Shown here: positions 1-10,203 of the stretch, piece by piece
Position numbering within the stretch: position 1 is the stretch's first letter
Layout of the letters: the number at the start of each line of letters is the position of its first letter
Assembly (NCBI GenBank): GCA_009829735.1
Contig: CM020618.1
Span: 14,738,568 to 14,802,567 of the forward strand
Source of the DNA: Pyropia yezoensis
Taxonomy: Eukaryota > Rhodophyta > Bangiophyceae > Bangiales > Bangiaceae
Reading direction: 5' to 3'
Length of the DNA stretch: 64,000 bases
Made by a program: the position numbers and the translations under genes
Notes under the pieces: model-generated
Seen by the model: only the letters and a program-made list of their open reading frames with translations
Databases searched by the model: none
Told to the model about the DNA's origin: nothing

Positions 1-2
1 TG

Positions 3-3000
3 CCCCCCAACTCGGTGGCGCACGTTGACGTTGTAACTGATTATACGGGGAACGGGTTGGCGCACCCTCACCCCCGTCTTGCTCGCAAGCACCAAGTGCA
101 TGTTGCCCTTGGCACGATGGACTCCAAAGCCGGGGTTCCGTGGAGGATCCAGGTTATGAACCTGAGCTCGTCGCCCCAGTACTTCAAGTCGGGAGCCAAG
201 TTCGGCTATATCGACCAACATGAGGGACCGGTAATAGCGGTCACCCTCAATGCGGGCGCGAGTAGCGATCCGAAGTCCGGAAAGGAGAAGCACCAAGCCA
301 AGTCGGCCGCCTCTCCTCGGCCGCATGTGAACATGGAGAGTGTTCCACCCAGGTTGAGGGTTCAAGTTGAACGCCTCTTGGACCAATATCATAAGTTGTG
401 GGATGGTCAATTGGGACTCATGAGAGCCACCCAACACCGGATCGAGTTGAAACCCGGTGCTCCCCCTATACGCCAACAACCGTATAGGGGAGGGCCCCGT
501 TCAAGGGCCCTCGTTAAGGAGCAAGTTTCTTGCATGGAGGCCCTCGATGTGATCGAGGCCAGCAACGCCGACTGGGCGAGTCCGGTGGATATCGTCCCCA
601 AAGTTGATGGGACCCCCCGGTTCTGTATCGACTACCGTAGGCTCAACGAGAGCACGGTGAAGGACAGTTATCCCCTACCTAAGATGGAAGACTGTCTGGA
701 ATCTCTGGGGGAGTCAAACGTGTTCTCTACCCTAGGCTGTAACGCGGGGTACTGGCAAATTCCCATTGCCCCGGAAGACAGGCATAAAACTACCTTTACC
801 TGTCACTGTGGTACCTACGAGTGCAAGCGACTACCGTTCGGACTGTGCAACGCGCCAGCAACTTTCCAGCGCGCTATGGACATGATTCTGGCTGAAGTAC
901 GGTGGCAGATCTGTCTCGTGTGCCTAGACGATACCATTGTGTTCTCCCGAAGTCAGGAGGAGCACATTGGCCATCTTGACCAGGTGGTCAAGCTACTTGC
1001 TGACGCCGGTGTGTCACTGAAGGCGAGTAAGTGCCACCTCTTCACTCAGGAGGTGGAATACTTGGGACATGTTGTCCGTCCGGGGCGCCTCAGTGTCAAC
1101 GAGAAGAACTTGAGGGCCATCCGTAAGGCTCAGTACCCCCGGACCCAGACCCAGATGAGGAGCTTCCTCGGGATGTGTAACGTGTACCGACGTTTCACCA
1201 AGGGCTTCGCCAAGGTGGCGAAACCGCTGAATGAGTTAGTGAGCTCAACGCTACCGAAGAACCTGCCTCCCCCAAGTCAAGTGGAGCAGGAATCCTTTGA
1301 GACTCTTCGGGACCTTCTGCTGAAGCCCCCTATCCTGGCTATTCCCAGGTTGGGAGGCCACTACATCCTCGATGTGGACGCTAGGTACGAGCAACCTGGT
1401 TGTGTGTTGCTTCAGCAGCAGCCCGATATGGAGTACTTGCCGGTGGGATACTTCAGCAAGGGGCTGAACTCGGCGGAGAAGAACTATGGAGTCACCGAGT
1501 TGGAAGGACTCGCAGTGGTGTGGGCAGTGACGTCACTTCGTCACTACCTAGAGGGTGAGAAGTTCCTCATCCGCTGTGACCACCGGGCGTTGCAGTTCAT
1601 CTTCAAGACGGATTGCACGAACACACGCCTCAACAGGTGGAGGGTGCGGCTGGCGCCCTTCAACTTTGATATTGAGTACCGACCTGGCAGGCAACATGCC
1701 CTTGCCAACGGTCTTTCTCGGGTACCTACCGAGGGGCTGGACACTAACTCAGTCGATGAGGACATCCCCATCGTGGGGGTAGTCACGCGCTCGGGTCAAG
1801 CCTTGAACCCCGAGGCGCCAGGGAACAAGAAGTACTTGCCCCTGTCCCTGGACGAGGTGGTGAAGGCCCTGGCCGAGGATCCCTTCTGCAAGTCGCAGAG
1901 GGATACGCTGGATACGGTGGCGGAGACGCGGTTCTTTATCGGATACGATGGCCTCCTCTTGAGGAGGGGGGTATTCCAGGGGACCGAACAACTTGTCGTC
2001 CCCGCATCTCTCAAGGACAGTATTTTTGAGGGGGAGCGTAATGCTCCCACAGGTGGACACCTGTGGTCTAGTAAACTGTACCAGACCCTGAGGACCAGGT
2101 ACTACTGGCCGTCCATGGTGGTGGACATCTACAGTTGGGTGGCTGCCTGCACAAGTTGTGCACAGATCCGTCTGATGGATCGGCGGCCTACTACGGCTAT
2201 GTTACTGTTCCCGGCCAAGGAGCCCTTTGCCGCGTTGGCAATGGACATCCTTGGGCCACTGCCAGTGACCGAGGAGGGCAACCAGTACCTCCTGGTCATC
2301 TGTGATCGCTTCACGAAACTTACGCGAGCGATCCCTCTGTCAGATATCACGGCCATGTCGGTCGTGTCAGCCTTCCTAGATCACTGGGTTGCCGCGTATG
2401 GCATCCCGGACAGTACACTATCGGACAGTGGACCGCAATTTTCGTCTGTACTGTTTCAGGGAGTGCTGGATATGTTGGGGGTTAAGGCAAACTATGCCAC
2501 CCCCTACCACCCACAAACTAATGGGCAGGTGGAGCGCTTCAACAAAACTATTGTTCGGCAGCTGCGCCACTATGTGAGTGAGCACGTGAAAACGTGGGAC
2601 CAATACATTTCTATTCTTACGACTGCCTACAATTCGCAGGTTCACTCATCTACCGGGGAAGTACCCTTCGCTTTTGTGACCCCCCGTCGCGTGCGGTCTA
2701 TCGCCGTGCGGCGGCCGCTCCCAACTAGGGAGGATGGTGGCAGTACGCCTACTCCTACTGAGAGAAAGGCAGAGTTCGCTGCTAGGCTTGAAAAACTCAT
2801 CCCTAAAGTCAGGGCTGAGATGGACAAAGCGCAAAAGCGCTACCAGCGTACTTTTGACAAGAAGGTGCGCAATGCTAAGCATGTCCCCGAGCAGGGTGAC
2901 TGGGTACTGGTTCACTCACACACCCCAGCTGGGGGTAAGTTGGTATTCCGGACGAAGGGGCCGTACCAGGTCCTTCACACTGATGGGCGGCGCTTCTCCA

Positions 3001-3335
3001 TCGAAAGTGACGATGGGGTCCGCACAGTTAACGGACAGGACGTGGTCAAAGTTGCACCACCGCCTGCAGACGACCCTGCTTGGGCGCGTGCGCTGGCAGC
3101 GCGGCGCCTGCCCTCGCTACCTGCGGCCAAACATGGCCCGCAGGAGTACGTGTTCGATAAGTTCATCGACCACGGATGGGATGAGGACACTAACCGCCTC
3201 ATGTTGAGGGTGCGTTGGTTCGGCTATAAGGCCCAGGATGATACGTGGGAATATGTGGAGGACCTTCCCGCTGAGAAGGTCCGGGCATACTGTGCCCGGA
3301 ATGACATAGACCCTAACAGCCCCCCCTCAACGTGA
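3..3335 (+). CDS. pol: E1 Ty3/gypsy pol polyprotein, 5'-truncated by the window
   Basis: The frame is open to the left edge, so gag, protease and the true start lie outside; residue numbers here count from base 15. Order: linker, reverse transcriptase (about 190-365), RNase H (about 445-565), integrase zinc region and DDE core (about 670-900), C-terminal chromodomain (about 1045-1100). The integrase triad is present (D744, D804, E840). Several catalytic sites are damaged. The first RT Asp (TLDCNAG in E2-E4) is Gly at 735-737. The Tyr of YLDD is Cys at 921-923. The last RNase H Asp is Asn at 1707-1709. The first His of the integrase HHCC finger is Arg. The frame is uninterrupted, but the enzyme should be inactive. 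By eye it is closer to E3/E4 than to E2. It converges with its antisense ORF 111 bp downstream. Confidence 0.93.
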   Translation, partial: PPNSVAHVDVVTDYTGNGLAHPHPRLARKHQVHVALGTMDSKAGVPWRIQVMNLSSSPQYFKSGAKFGYIDQHEGPVIAVTLNAGASSDPKSGKEKHQAKSAASPRPHVNMESVPPRLRVQVERLLDQYHKLWDGQLGLMRATQHRIELKPGAPPIRQQPYRGGPRSRALVKEQVSCMEALDVIEASNADWASPVDIVPKVDGTPRFCIDYRRLNESTVKDSYPLPKMEDCLESLGESNVFSTLGCNAGYWQIPIAPEDRHKTTFTCHCGTYECKRLPFGLCNAPATFQRAMDMILAEVRWQICLVCLDDTIVFSRSQEEHIGHLDQVVKLLADAGVSLKASKCHLFTQEVEYLGHVVRPGRLSVNEKNLRAIRKAQYPRTQTQMRSFLGMCNVYRRFTKGFAKVAKPLNELVSSTLPKNLPPPSQVEQESFETLRDLLLKPPILAIPRLGGHYILDVDARYEQPGCVLLQQQPDMEYLPVGYFSKGLNSAEKNYGVTELEGLAVVWAVTSLRHYLEGEKFLIRCDHRALQFIFKTDCTNTRLNRWRVRLAPFNFDIEYRPGRQHALANGLSRVPTEGLDTNSVDEDIPIVGVVTRSGQALNPEAPGNKKYLPLSLDEVVKALAEDPFCKSQRDTLDTVAETRFFIGYDGLLLRRGVFQGTEQLVVPASLKDSIFEGERNAPTGGHLWSSKLYQTLRTRYYWPSMVVDIYSWVAACTSCAQIRLMDRRPTTAMLLFPAKEPFAALAMDILGPLPVTEEGNQYLLVICDRFTKLTRAIPLSDITAMSVVSAFLDHWVAAYGIPDSTLSDSGPQFSSVLFQGVLDMLGVKANYATPYHPQTNGQVERFNKTIVRQLRHYVSEHVKTWDQYISILTTAYNSQVHSSTGEVPFAFVTPRRVRSIAVRRPLPTREDGGSTPTPTERKAEFAARLEKLIPKVRAEMDKAQKRYQRTFDKKVRNAKHVPEQGDWVLVHSHTPAGGKLVFRTKGPYQVLHTDGRRFSIESDDGVRTVNGQDVVKVAPPPADDPAWARALAARRLPSLPAAKHGPQEYVFDKFIDHGWDEDTNRLMLRVRWFGYKAQDDTWEYVEDLPAEKVRAYCARNDIDPNSPPST

Positions 3336-3446
3336 GGGAAGGCCGAGAAACAGTGCCCAGAGAGTGCTTCAAGTCGAAGTGGTACGCAGAGTGGACTTTA
3401 ACTACAGCCCTAACCCTCACACTCTCACAATGAAGGAAGCTGTCAA
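3336..3446. other. Short convergent spacer between E1 pol and E1 antisense ORF
   Basis: The 111 bp separate the pol stop (+) and the antisense ORF stop (-). I see no clear hairpin or signal. The same tail-to-tail layout, with different spacing, recurs in E2, E3 and E4. Confidence 0.5.
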
Positions 3447-4221
3447 CTAGGCATGCATGCTAGACTCTCCAACCCCACGGCCCTCGCCCTCACGTGGAGG
3501 CGAGCTGCGAGACCCACGTCGATAACGTTCTCCACCAGCCGGCGGGTCCGGCGGCTCCAAGTCGGAACCGTCGCGCCCCTCACGGTCGCGCAAGTGGCGA
3601 CGACCGCGTCTACCCTTCTGCTTGGTGTTGCGCGCAAGTTGGCGACGCAGACGCCGGACCGACTCCGACTCTGACGGGGTAGAGGACTCCGAGACGGAAG
3701 AAGACAACTCGTCTTCCGACACGGAGGGAGAGCGCCGCGAACGACGGCGACGTCGGCGAGGAGGCGAGTATGTCCGGCTCGCCCGACGATTGCCACGCCC
3801 AAGTGGGGCTGGCTGGGGCACAATAGCCCCAATGCGAGCCAACTCGGCCGTCATAAACTCTGCCACCGACTCGCAACTCGCGGTCGCCACCGGAGTACGA
3901 GCGCGCTCCTCAAGTTGAGAAGTCTCGGAAGCTTGAAGGGTTGCGGTCGACGCGGCCAACCAAGAAATGGTGCGCACCAACGTGGTGATCATCATCTCTG
4001 AGGTCAGAGGCGTGGCCGGTAACACCAACTTGGGATAATCCGTCAGAAGAGTGGCTCCCAAGTTGGGGGACACCGGGGTGGACGACTCAACAGCCACCCT
4101 TATCGGGATGTCCCCGTGCGGCTGGTAGGGGACAGGAGGAAGCGGAGGGGCACGCCGAGGTGGCGGTGCCCGAGTGTAACTGCGACCCCTGCTCGGGGCC
4201 CCCGCAGTGGGTTGAAGCAGG
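3447..4221 (-). pseudogene. E1 antisense ORF, C-terminal part (interrupted by E2)
   Basis: This minus-strand frame encodes a Ser/Arg-rich, strongly charged C-terminus with an Arg tract followed by an acidic Ser-rich run. Before it lies a helical stretch that resembles the C-terminal domain of the antisense ORFs of E2 and E4. The reading frame enters from the E2 LTR at 4222, but that is an insertion boundary. The upstream part of the gene continues on the far side of E2, at 24822-25806. The 5-bp duplication GCAGG at both borders, and preserved frame across them, show that this was one ORF before E2 inserted. It lies antisense and tail to tail with E1 pol. Function unknown. Confidence 0.65.
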
Positions 4222-4584
4222 TGTAGCACAATAGGGATCCGTCGCACGTCCACTCTCAGGGAACACTCACCAAGGGGGATCGGCACCAACGTCACCGGGA
4301 GGCCAAGGTTGCTGTCCTTGGAGCGCAAGCCACGGGACCAAGATGGGAGCCCAAATGGGAGGGGTTTGTTGTTCTACCATGGCCGGCGGTGGATTCGCCG
4401 CCGGCCCCCACGTTATAAACCCTCGGAGACACTACTAACTACCCTCCACCCCAAGATGCAAGTCCCTCTGGTCATACGTAACTTACAGATACCGTGACCA
4501 GTACGAACTATCAAATTGAAAGTTAAGGGTTAGAAGTGGCCCCCCTAATATTAGGGTTACAATACGGCCAACCATATTGCTACA
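4222..4584 (-). repeat. E2 3' LTR (left copy)
   Basis: It is 363 bp long and bounded by TGTAGCA...TGCTACA, a 7-bp inverted terminal repeat. Against the right LTR I count four substitutions and no indel (about 98.9% identity). It holds a perfect GC hairpin at 4381-4406 (GGCCGGCGG/CCGCCGGCC). A TATA-like TTTATAA on the minus strand lies just upstream of the hairpin in element orientation (about 4413-4420), a plausible promoter core. Confidence 0.93.
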
Positions 4585-4600
4585 TATCCCCCCCTTAGAT
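4585..4600 (-). promoter_or_regulatory. E2 polypurine tract
   Basis: On the minus strand a purine run (AAGGGGGGGATA) directly abuts the LTR start TGTAGC. This is the expected place for the plus-strand DNA primer of an LTR retrotransposon. Confidence 0.7.
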
Positions 4601-5177
4601 TCGGCCCGTCCTCGGGTCGAGTTGCATTCGGGTTACCGAATGCAAGTGGGTCGCGTGACCGTTTACCAGTCGGGTGGGGCTTTGCGCCCCGTCGAGACAG
4701 ACACCCCTTTTCGAGGTTGTCTGAGGGGGGTGCCCCCCTTTGTGTGGTTCACACACGATCCGTTTTCCGGACCGTTAAATTCCCGATGCGGGTTTCTGTT
4801 CACGACCCCCCCTTTCCGAGGGGTGGTGCAAGCGGATCCGCCACCAGTTGTCTGGTGGTAGGGGAGCCCCTCTCGTGTTACCGAGTGAACGGGGGCGGCC
4901 GCTCCCGCTTTTCGCGGGGGCGGTTTCGGGGTGAACCCCTCTTGGTTGCCCCGTACGGGGGTGTGGCCCCGGCCCGCCCAGGTGCCTGGGTGGAGCCCGT
5001 TCGTAGCCTCGTGGGGCGCGGGTCGACCCGCGCGCCTGCGGCGCTTCTCGTGGCCGTTTGTGGTCATAAGCGCGGGCGCCCGCGCTTCCCTGGCTCGTCC
5101 GCGCGAGCGTTCCTCGTACCGGGTCGAGCCGGCCTCAGCTTTTCTGCAAGGGGCGCCCCTGCCACCCCGGTTGCACC
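4601..5177. other. E2 copy A: leader of the antisense ORF
   Basis: These 577 bp lie between the PPT and the first good ATG of the extra ORF. I see no TATA box. A short palindrome TGTGTGgttCACACA sits near 4741-4757. From 4876 on, the sequence is duplicated after the N gap at 14729. Confidence 0.5.
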
Positions 5178-7547
5178 ATGTCGGACCCCCAGGTACCCGG
5201 GGGCGAGGACGACCTCCTGCCTGAAGAGGGGGAAGAGGTGATGGTGGACGACGTTCCCGTCTCCGCCACCGCCGCCGAGTGCTTCCTAGCGAGCTCGTCG
5301 GAGGACGAGGACGACCGGGTGACCGTTCGTGTGGCCCCGGACGGCGCGCCGGGCGGGTTGTCGTCTGTGTGTAGCGGCACGACGGCTCCGTCGGGTGGCG
5401 GACAACCGCGTGCAGCGGTGGCTTCTACCGCTTCTCCTCCGGCGGCCCGGATGGCTTCTGTCGCCGGTACCGGCGTGGCTCTACCTCAAGACGGTGTCGC
5501 CGGCGTGGCGGATGGTGGTGGCGGCACCCCGGCCAGTCCGGCGGGATAAGACGGCGCGGGTGCCCGCCCGGTTGGTGTGTCCGCTGCGGCGGGTAGCGGG
5601 TCTACCCGTGCTGCCCCCGTGGTACCCACGTCGGGTCCGGGTGGCGGCGATGCTCTGCCCGCGGTGCCGCGGGCGTCTGGTGGTCAAGGTGGGTCTACAC
5701 CGATGGCTGTGGACTCCGGTAGTTACTCCGGGCGGGCGCCCGTCCTTCTTCTTCCTCCTCGGCCGCGTGCGACTCCGGCGCCGGCCCCTCTTCCGGTGGG
5801 GCATCCCCCGGCGCCCCGTATTCTTCCTGTTCCTGCCCGGGTTGCCCCGTTGGGCGGCGGCGTCGCCGTGGCGGCGGGTCAACCCGCCATGTCGATGTTC
5901 GACTTCGTGGCTCGGGTTCGAGGCCTGACTGTGCAAGAGTCAATGGAGTCCGATGGGCGGATGCGGGTGGACTTCCACCTGCCCCATCCCCGTGGAGAGT
6001 CCTCCCGGCGCGTCAAGGTGGACCCGAGTTGGGAGCGGGAGTTGGTACGGCTGGTCAACCAGCCGAACGCGGTGCGAGTGGAACACCATTGGATCCTGAG
6101 TCAGCCGGACGACCGGCATGCGCAGCTCAGGCGTACTCGGGTGGGACGGGGTGAGGTCTACCTCGACCCCGCCTTCGGGGTATGCGACCTGATTGCTCCC
6201 GCGTTGCCGCGGGAGATTGACTACCCGGCTAGTGCTCGGGGGATTGCGGCGGCGGCGGAGCCGGTTGCGTTTGGGGAGACGGTGGGCAGTACCGGTCGGT
6301 ATCCCGACTTTGATTACTACCCGGGGGTATCCCCGTATCTGTCGTTGACGGCTCCCTACCCGCCTATGGCGGGGTTGAAGTCGGCGTCGAGCTGGCGACG
6401 TAACCATGGTGTCATGGCGGATGCGTTTCGAACGGATATAACGTGTGCGTTGCAGACCGGCAACGGTCGTGCGCCGGTATACACTCCCGTGCGCCCGCCG
6501 CTATGGCAGGAGGGGTTGGAACCCGCCCCTGCTTTCCGGTTTGACACCGGCTCCTGTCTCCGATACTTCGGGAGTGTGTTGGCCTCCCGGCCGGTCCACC
6601 CCTTGCAGGGTACATTCACCCTTGAGGTTACCCTCGGGCAGGCGTCCTCCTTCTTGCTGTCCGTCCGCCGGCAGGGGCGCCTGTTTCATCTTCCGACGGG
6701 TGTCCGTCGGCACATCGCGCAGTTGGGCGTGGACCTGATAGCTGCCAAGACCGGGTTGGCCCGGGAGTTCGAAGCCCTGCTGGCTGTTCACGATGCCGTG
6801 AACTGGGCTGGGGTGTTGGCCCTTCCCCCGTACCGGGACCCGCAGGCTGGGGCTTCCCCCTTGCCTCGTCACTCGTTGCGTGTCCGGCGTACTCAGCCGG
6901 GTGAGCCTAGTTGCCATGGGTGGGCGTCCACCGAGGCCGTTCCTGACCTGGGTATTCCCATGGTTATCCATGACCCTCTTCAGGTCCTTGCCCCGTGGTT
7001 CGGTAACCCGATACCGGCGGCGGTTGGCCATCGTCCCCGAGAGTGGGGCTCTGCGGGTGGGGAGCGTGAGGTGTCCCGTCGTCGGGCGGAGCCCCGCCGG
7101 GGTTACGGTGGAGCCCCTTCGCTAGGGTCCTACCGAGCCTCGTATCAGGTGCCACCGGCTCCGGTGGTAGCCGTGTCGGCTCCTTTGGCTCCTCTGGCTG
7201 CGCCAGTGTCCGCTCCCGCCCCTGTCATACAAGACGGGGGTCCCCGTCTCTGGTATGAGGGCGTTGACGCCCTTGTTGCCCGCGCAATGCGGGAGGGTCT
7301 CTCTGTTAGCTGGGAGGATATCCCCTCAGGTGCTGCGCTAGTTGGGTCAGCGCGTTGCTTCAGTGGCGTGCTGGACCGCCTCCAGAAAGCTCTGGAGGAC
7401 GTGGAGGCTGGCCGCAGCACCCTCGTCCAGCTATGCACCGAGGTAACTCGGGTGATTGACCGTCGTGAGATTGCCGACCGGTGGAGCACGGAGGTATACG
7501 CGCTTACGCGTGAGTGGCCTCCCTCGGGCAGTGGGTCTACCCACTGA
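5178..7547 (+). CDS. E2 copy A antisense extra ORF (aORF), with an in-frame stop
   Basis: ATG 5178 has a good context (GCACCATGT) and opens an acidic, Ala/Pro/Gly-rich N-terminus. An in-frame TAA at 5547-5549 interrupts it, and the same frame resumes and runs to 7547 (656 codons from 5577). The folded-looking core begins near the Met at 5889. It contains GRLFHLPTGV (about 6670-6700), matched by NRLWFLPDLL in E4 and GMLCHLPLRL in E1. An Ala/Pro linker follows, then a C-terminal helical domain (about 7230-7540) ending near ADRWSTEV, comparable to AQQWSEAI in E4. It is opposite in strand to gag-pol and lies between pol and the 3' LTR. I do not recognise the family. Copy B has the same TAA but is frameshifted. 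Confidence 0.75.
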
Positions 7548-8025
7548 GGAGTGCTATTGGTTGTGAGGGAGAGGGCCCCGGTGACCCTTATGGTAGCCGG
7601 GTAGTAGTGAGTATAAACTCATCCCCTTTGGGGGCATTGCTTGCCTCTGTTTGCTGCCCTGGGGAGTACCCCTTCTGGCTCAGTGGTGCCTTGCCTCCCG
7701 CCCAACTTCTTCCGGTTGGTTCATGCTTGGGGAGGTCATCCTCCCTCACTTTGTGTTTTGGCTTGGGGAGCTCATCCTCTCGTGTAAGCCCCCTATTTAC
7801 TTCGATATTATCGAAGTTAGCCTTTACCTTTAAGATAACTTATTAAGGTTCAGGTTTTACTTAGTTACCTAAGCTTGACTCTAGTTAGTTGCGTAAGCTT
7901 GGTTCGACTTAGAAACCCAAGTCTGATTTGACTTAGAAACCTAAGTCTGCCGGAACCATGTCACACCCTACTTAGTAGGTATAAGCCTCACCCCCCAACA
8001 GCCGAAGTCGGTGTCGGTTGGGTTG
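7548..8025. terminator. AT-rich convergent spacer with clustered palindromes (copy A)
   Basis: The spacer separates the aORF stop (+) from the pol stop (-). It is much more AT-rich than its surroundings. It carries a 9-bp-arm palindrome ACTTCGATA/TATCGAAGT (7799-7817), CTTAGttacCTAAG (7860-7873), and two 20-bp direct copies at 24-bp spacing (7906-7925, 7930-7949), the second a perfect ACTTAG/CTAAGT hairpin. A shared 3'-end region for both transcripts is an inference. Copy B is at 17395-17871. Confidence 0.45.
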
Positions 8026-10203
8026 TTACAGTAGGCGTCGTCGCCTCATGTAAGGCATGAGGAGTTGGCGGGGTATATTTGCCGCCTGTTTCCAGGTGGG
8101 TGAGTCGTATCCGACCCACATAACCTTGACGTACCAGGGTCCTGGTAGGTCCGGGTCGGTGTGTCCGACCACGCTCTCTACTTGGTATGGAATCCCACCC
8201 GGTCCCACCGGGTCATCTGACCGGTGGGTTGTAAGAGCTTCATGTAGCAACCCAGCCGGTACCGGCTGAGGCTGTTCCGGCTTCGGAGCAGGTGTGACAT
8301 CATTCACACTGATGCGTTGGATCTCCGTATCGGAGTGTAAGATAACAGAGTGGTCATCTCTGTGGAGAATCTGGTACGGTCCCTTGACCGGTTGCATGAG
8401 CTTGTTCCCCCGGAACTTCTGGTGTCTGATATAGACCCAGTCACCTGTTACCAAGGTTGCGTTGCGCACCCGTAACCGGGCGTCGAAGTTCTTCTTATAT
8501 CGAAGTTGTGTTCTGTCAAGGGCACCCTTGAGCTTAGGAATCATCCACGATAGCTTGGCCAACCAAGCTAGGTGGATACGTTCGGCCGGTCGGCCTTTCG
8601 GTGTATCATACCGAGTGCACCTGCCTGGTGGCAGCGTCAGGTTACCGACGCCTAGTGGCATGACCCACTCCAGCGGAGCGATGTTCGTGCTCCGATGCGG
8701 CCTGGCATTGTATGCCAGGGTGAGTACGGACAGAAGCCTGTCCCAAGTGTTCGTGTGCTCTGCCACGTAGCACTGTAGCATCTTGAAGATGGTGCGGTTG
8801 AACCGCTCCACCTGCCCGTTGGTTTGCGGGTGGTAGTCGGATGCCCGACGTGGTTCGATACCGAACATGCCCAGGACCTTAGTGCAGAATGCTGACGTAA
8901 GGTTTGCTCCGTTGTCAGAGAGGAGTTGCTTCATGACTCCGTATGCACTGATCCAGTGGTCAGCCACTGCGTTCATGATGGTGTATGCCGTATCATTCGG
9001 GATGGCTGCCGCTCGTGACAGCTCAGTGAAGCGGTCAGACATGACCAGGATGTACCAGTTCCCTTCTTCCGTTACCGGAAGTGGCCCGAGTATGTCGATA
9101 GCGACTTGCTCGTTGGGCCCATCGGGTGGGAATAGCTTCATGGCAGACGCCTGCCTATGTAGACTCATGCGGTTACGCGCACAGGGGTGGCATCCCCTTA
9201 CGTGGTCGACCACGTCGACGGCCATTGCTGGCCAGTAGAAAAACCTTCGCATTGCTGCGAACATACGTGAACCCCCCGGGTGTCCGGCTGTGGGGTTCTC
9301 GTGTTCTCGTTCCATGACGGCTTGCCGTAAGGACACGGGAACCACGACTTGAGGTCGTCCATCGGCGGGTGCCCGCCGGTATATGAGTCCGTCTTCGTTC
9401 TCGGAGAAGATGCCGGCCGTACCGGCCAGGAGGTTAGCGCGATGACGTCTACAGTCGTCGTCATTGGCTTGTGCTTCGCGGAAGTCCGCGAGGGTTAGTG
9501 GGCATGCTCGGTGTGCCATGGTATGGTCAACCATACCTTGGGTAGCGTTACCCACCATGCAGACCGGTACCACCGGGATGTCCTCGTCCACCGGGCGGGT
9601 ATCCCCGCTCGGGGTGTCGAGTCGAGACAATGCGTCTCCGAGATGGTGGGTTGACCCAGCCTTATACACGGTACGGTAGTCGTGCTCGGCCATTTTTAGC
9701 CTCCATCGGGCTAGCCTCCCATGGCTATCGGAATCCTTGTCACCAAGGTTGAGGAGCCATCGTAGGGGTTCGTGGTCGGACCTCACGATGAACCTGGAGC
9801 CCTCCAGGTATGGACGGAGCAGTTGCACTGCCCATATAACTCCGAGGCATTCACGCTCGGTGGCACTATAGTTACGCTCAGCCGGGTTGAGTGTCCGGCT
9901 GAAGTATCCTACCGGACGTAGGTCCGGGATAACGTTATCGGTACCGATCAACGTCTCCCCCTGTAGCAGGGTGCATCCCAATTGGGTGTCGCACGCATCG
10001 ACATCGATGACGAAGGTACCCCGTCGGTGCGGTAACGCAAGGACGGGTGGGGATAGTAGGGCTCGCTTCAGCGACTCGAATGCCTCCTCTTCGCTAGGCG
10101 AAGGGGGTTGGAGTACCTTGGGCAGGGTACTGCTCGTAAGAACCGTTAACGGTTTAGCTATCCGAGCGAAGTCCTTGACGAACCGTCGGTATACATTGCA
10201 CAT
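8026..10203 (-). CDS. pol: E2 copy A pol: RNase H, integrase, chromodomain (intact frame)
   Basis: It encodes 725 residues from MCNVYRRF (the RT/RNase H connection) to the chromodomain. Visible features are the RNase H start (VIDVDA), the TERECLGV Glu segment, the HADD-type end (HHLGDALSRL), the HHCC finger (HENPTAGHPGG...CHPCARN), the DDE core (VAIDILGPLP, LSDNGANL, GQVERFNRT) and a C-terminal chromodomain (YQVESVV...VMWVGYDSPTW). It is the continuation of the RT frame at 10158-11372. The join is broken by a missing G in the SFLGMCNV segment at about 10203-10206, the same in both copies. Confidence 0.9.
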   Translation of the reverse strand: MCNVYRRFVKDFARIAKPLTVLTSSTLPKVLQPPSPSEEEAFESLKRALLSPPVLALPHRRGTFVIDVDACDTQLGCTLLQGETLIGTDNVIPDLRPVGYFSRTLNPAERNYSATERECLGVIWAVQLLRPYLEGSRFIVRSDHEPLRWLLNLGDKDSDSHGRLARWRLKMAEHDYRTVYKAGSTHHLGDALSRLDTPSGDTRPVDEDIPVVPVCMVGNATQGMVDHTMAHRACPLTLADFREAQANDDDCRRHRANLLAGTAGIFSENEDGLIYRRAPADGRPQVVVPVSLRQAVMEREHENPTAGHPGGSRMFAAMRRFFYWPAMAVDVVDHVRGCHPCARNRMSLHRQASAMKLFPPDGPNEQVAIDILGPLPVTEEGNWYILVMSDRFTELSRAAAIPNDTAYTIMNAVADHWISAYGVMKQLLSDNGANLTSAFCTKVLGMFGIEPRRASDYHPQTNGQVERFNRTIFKMLQCYVAEHTNTWDRLLSVLTLAYNARPHRSTNIAPLEWVMPLGVGNLTLPPGRCTRYDTPKGRPAERIHLAWLAKLSWMIPKLKGALDRTQLRYKKNFDARLRVRNATLVTGDWVYIRHQKFRGNKLMQPVKGPYQILHRDDHSVILHSDTEIQRISVNDVTPAPKPEQPQPVPAGLLHEALTTHRSDDPVGPGGIPYQVESVVGHTDPDLPGPWYVKVMWVGYDSPTWKQAANIPRQLLMPYMRRRRLL

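Noticed and set aside
3447..4328. One 293-codon minus-strand gene starting at 4328
   Set aside because: 4222-4328 is E2 LTR. Only 3447-4221 belongs to the older antisense ORF.
5577..7547. Calling the E2 antisense ORF an envelope gene
   Set aside because: It is on the wrong strand for env, and I see no signal peptide, transmembrane anchor or fusion-type motif.
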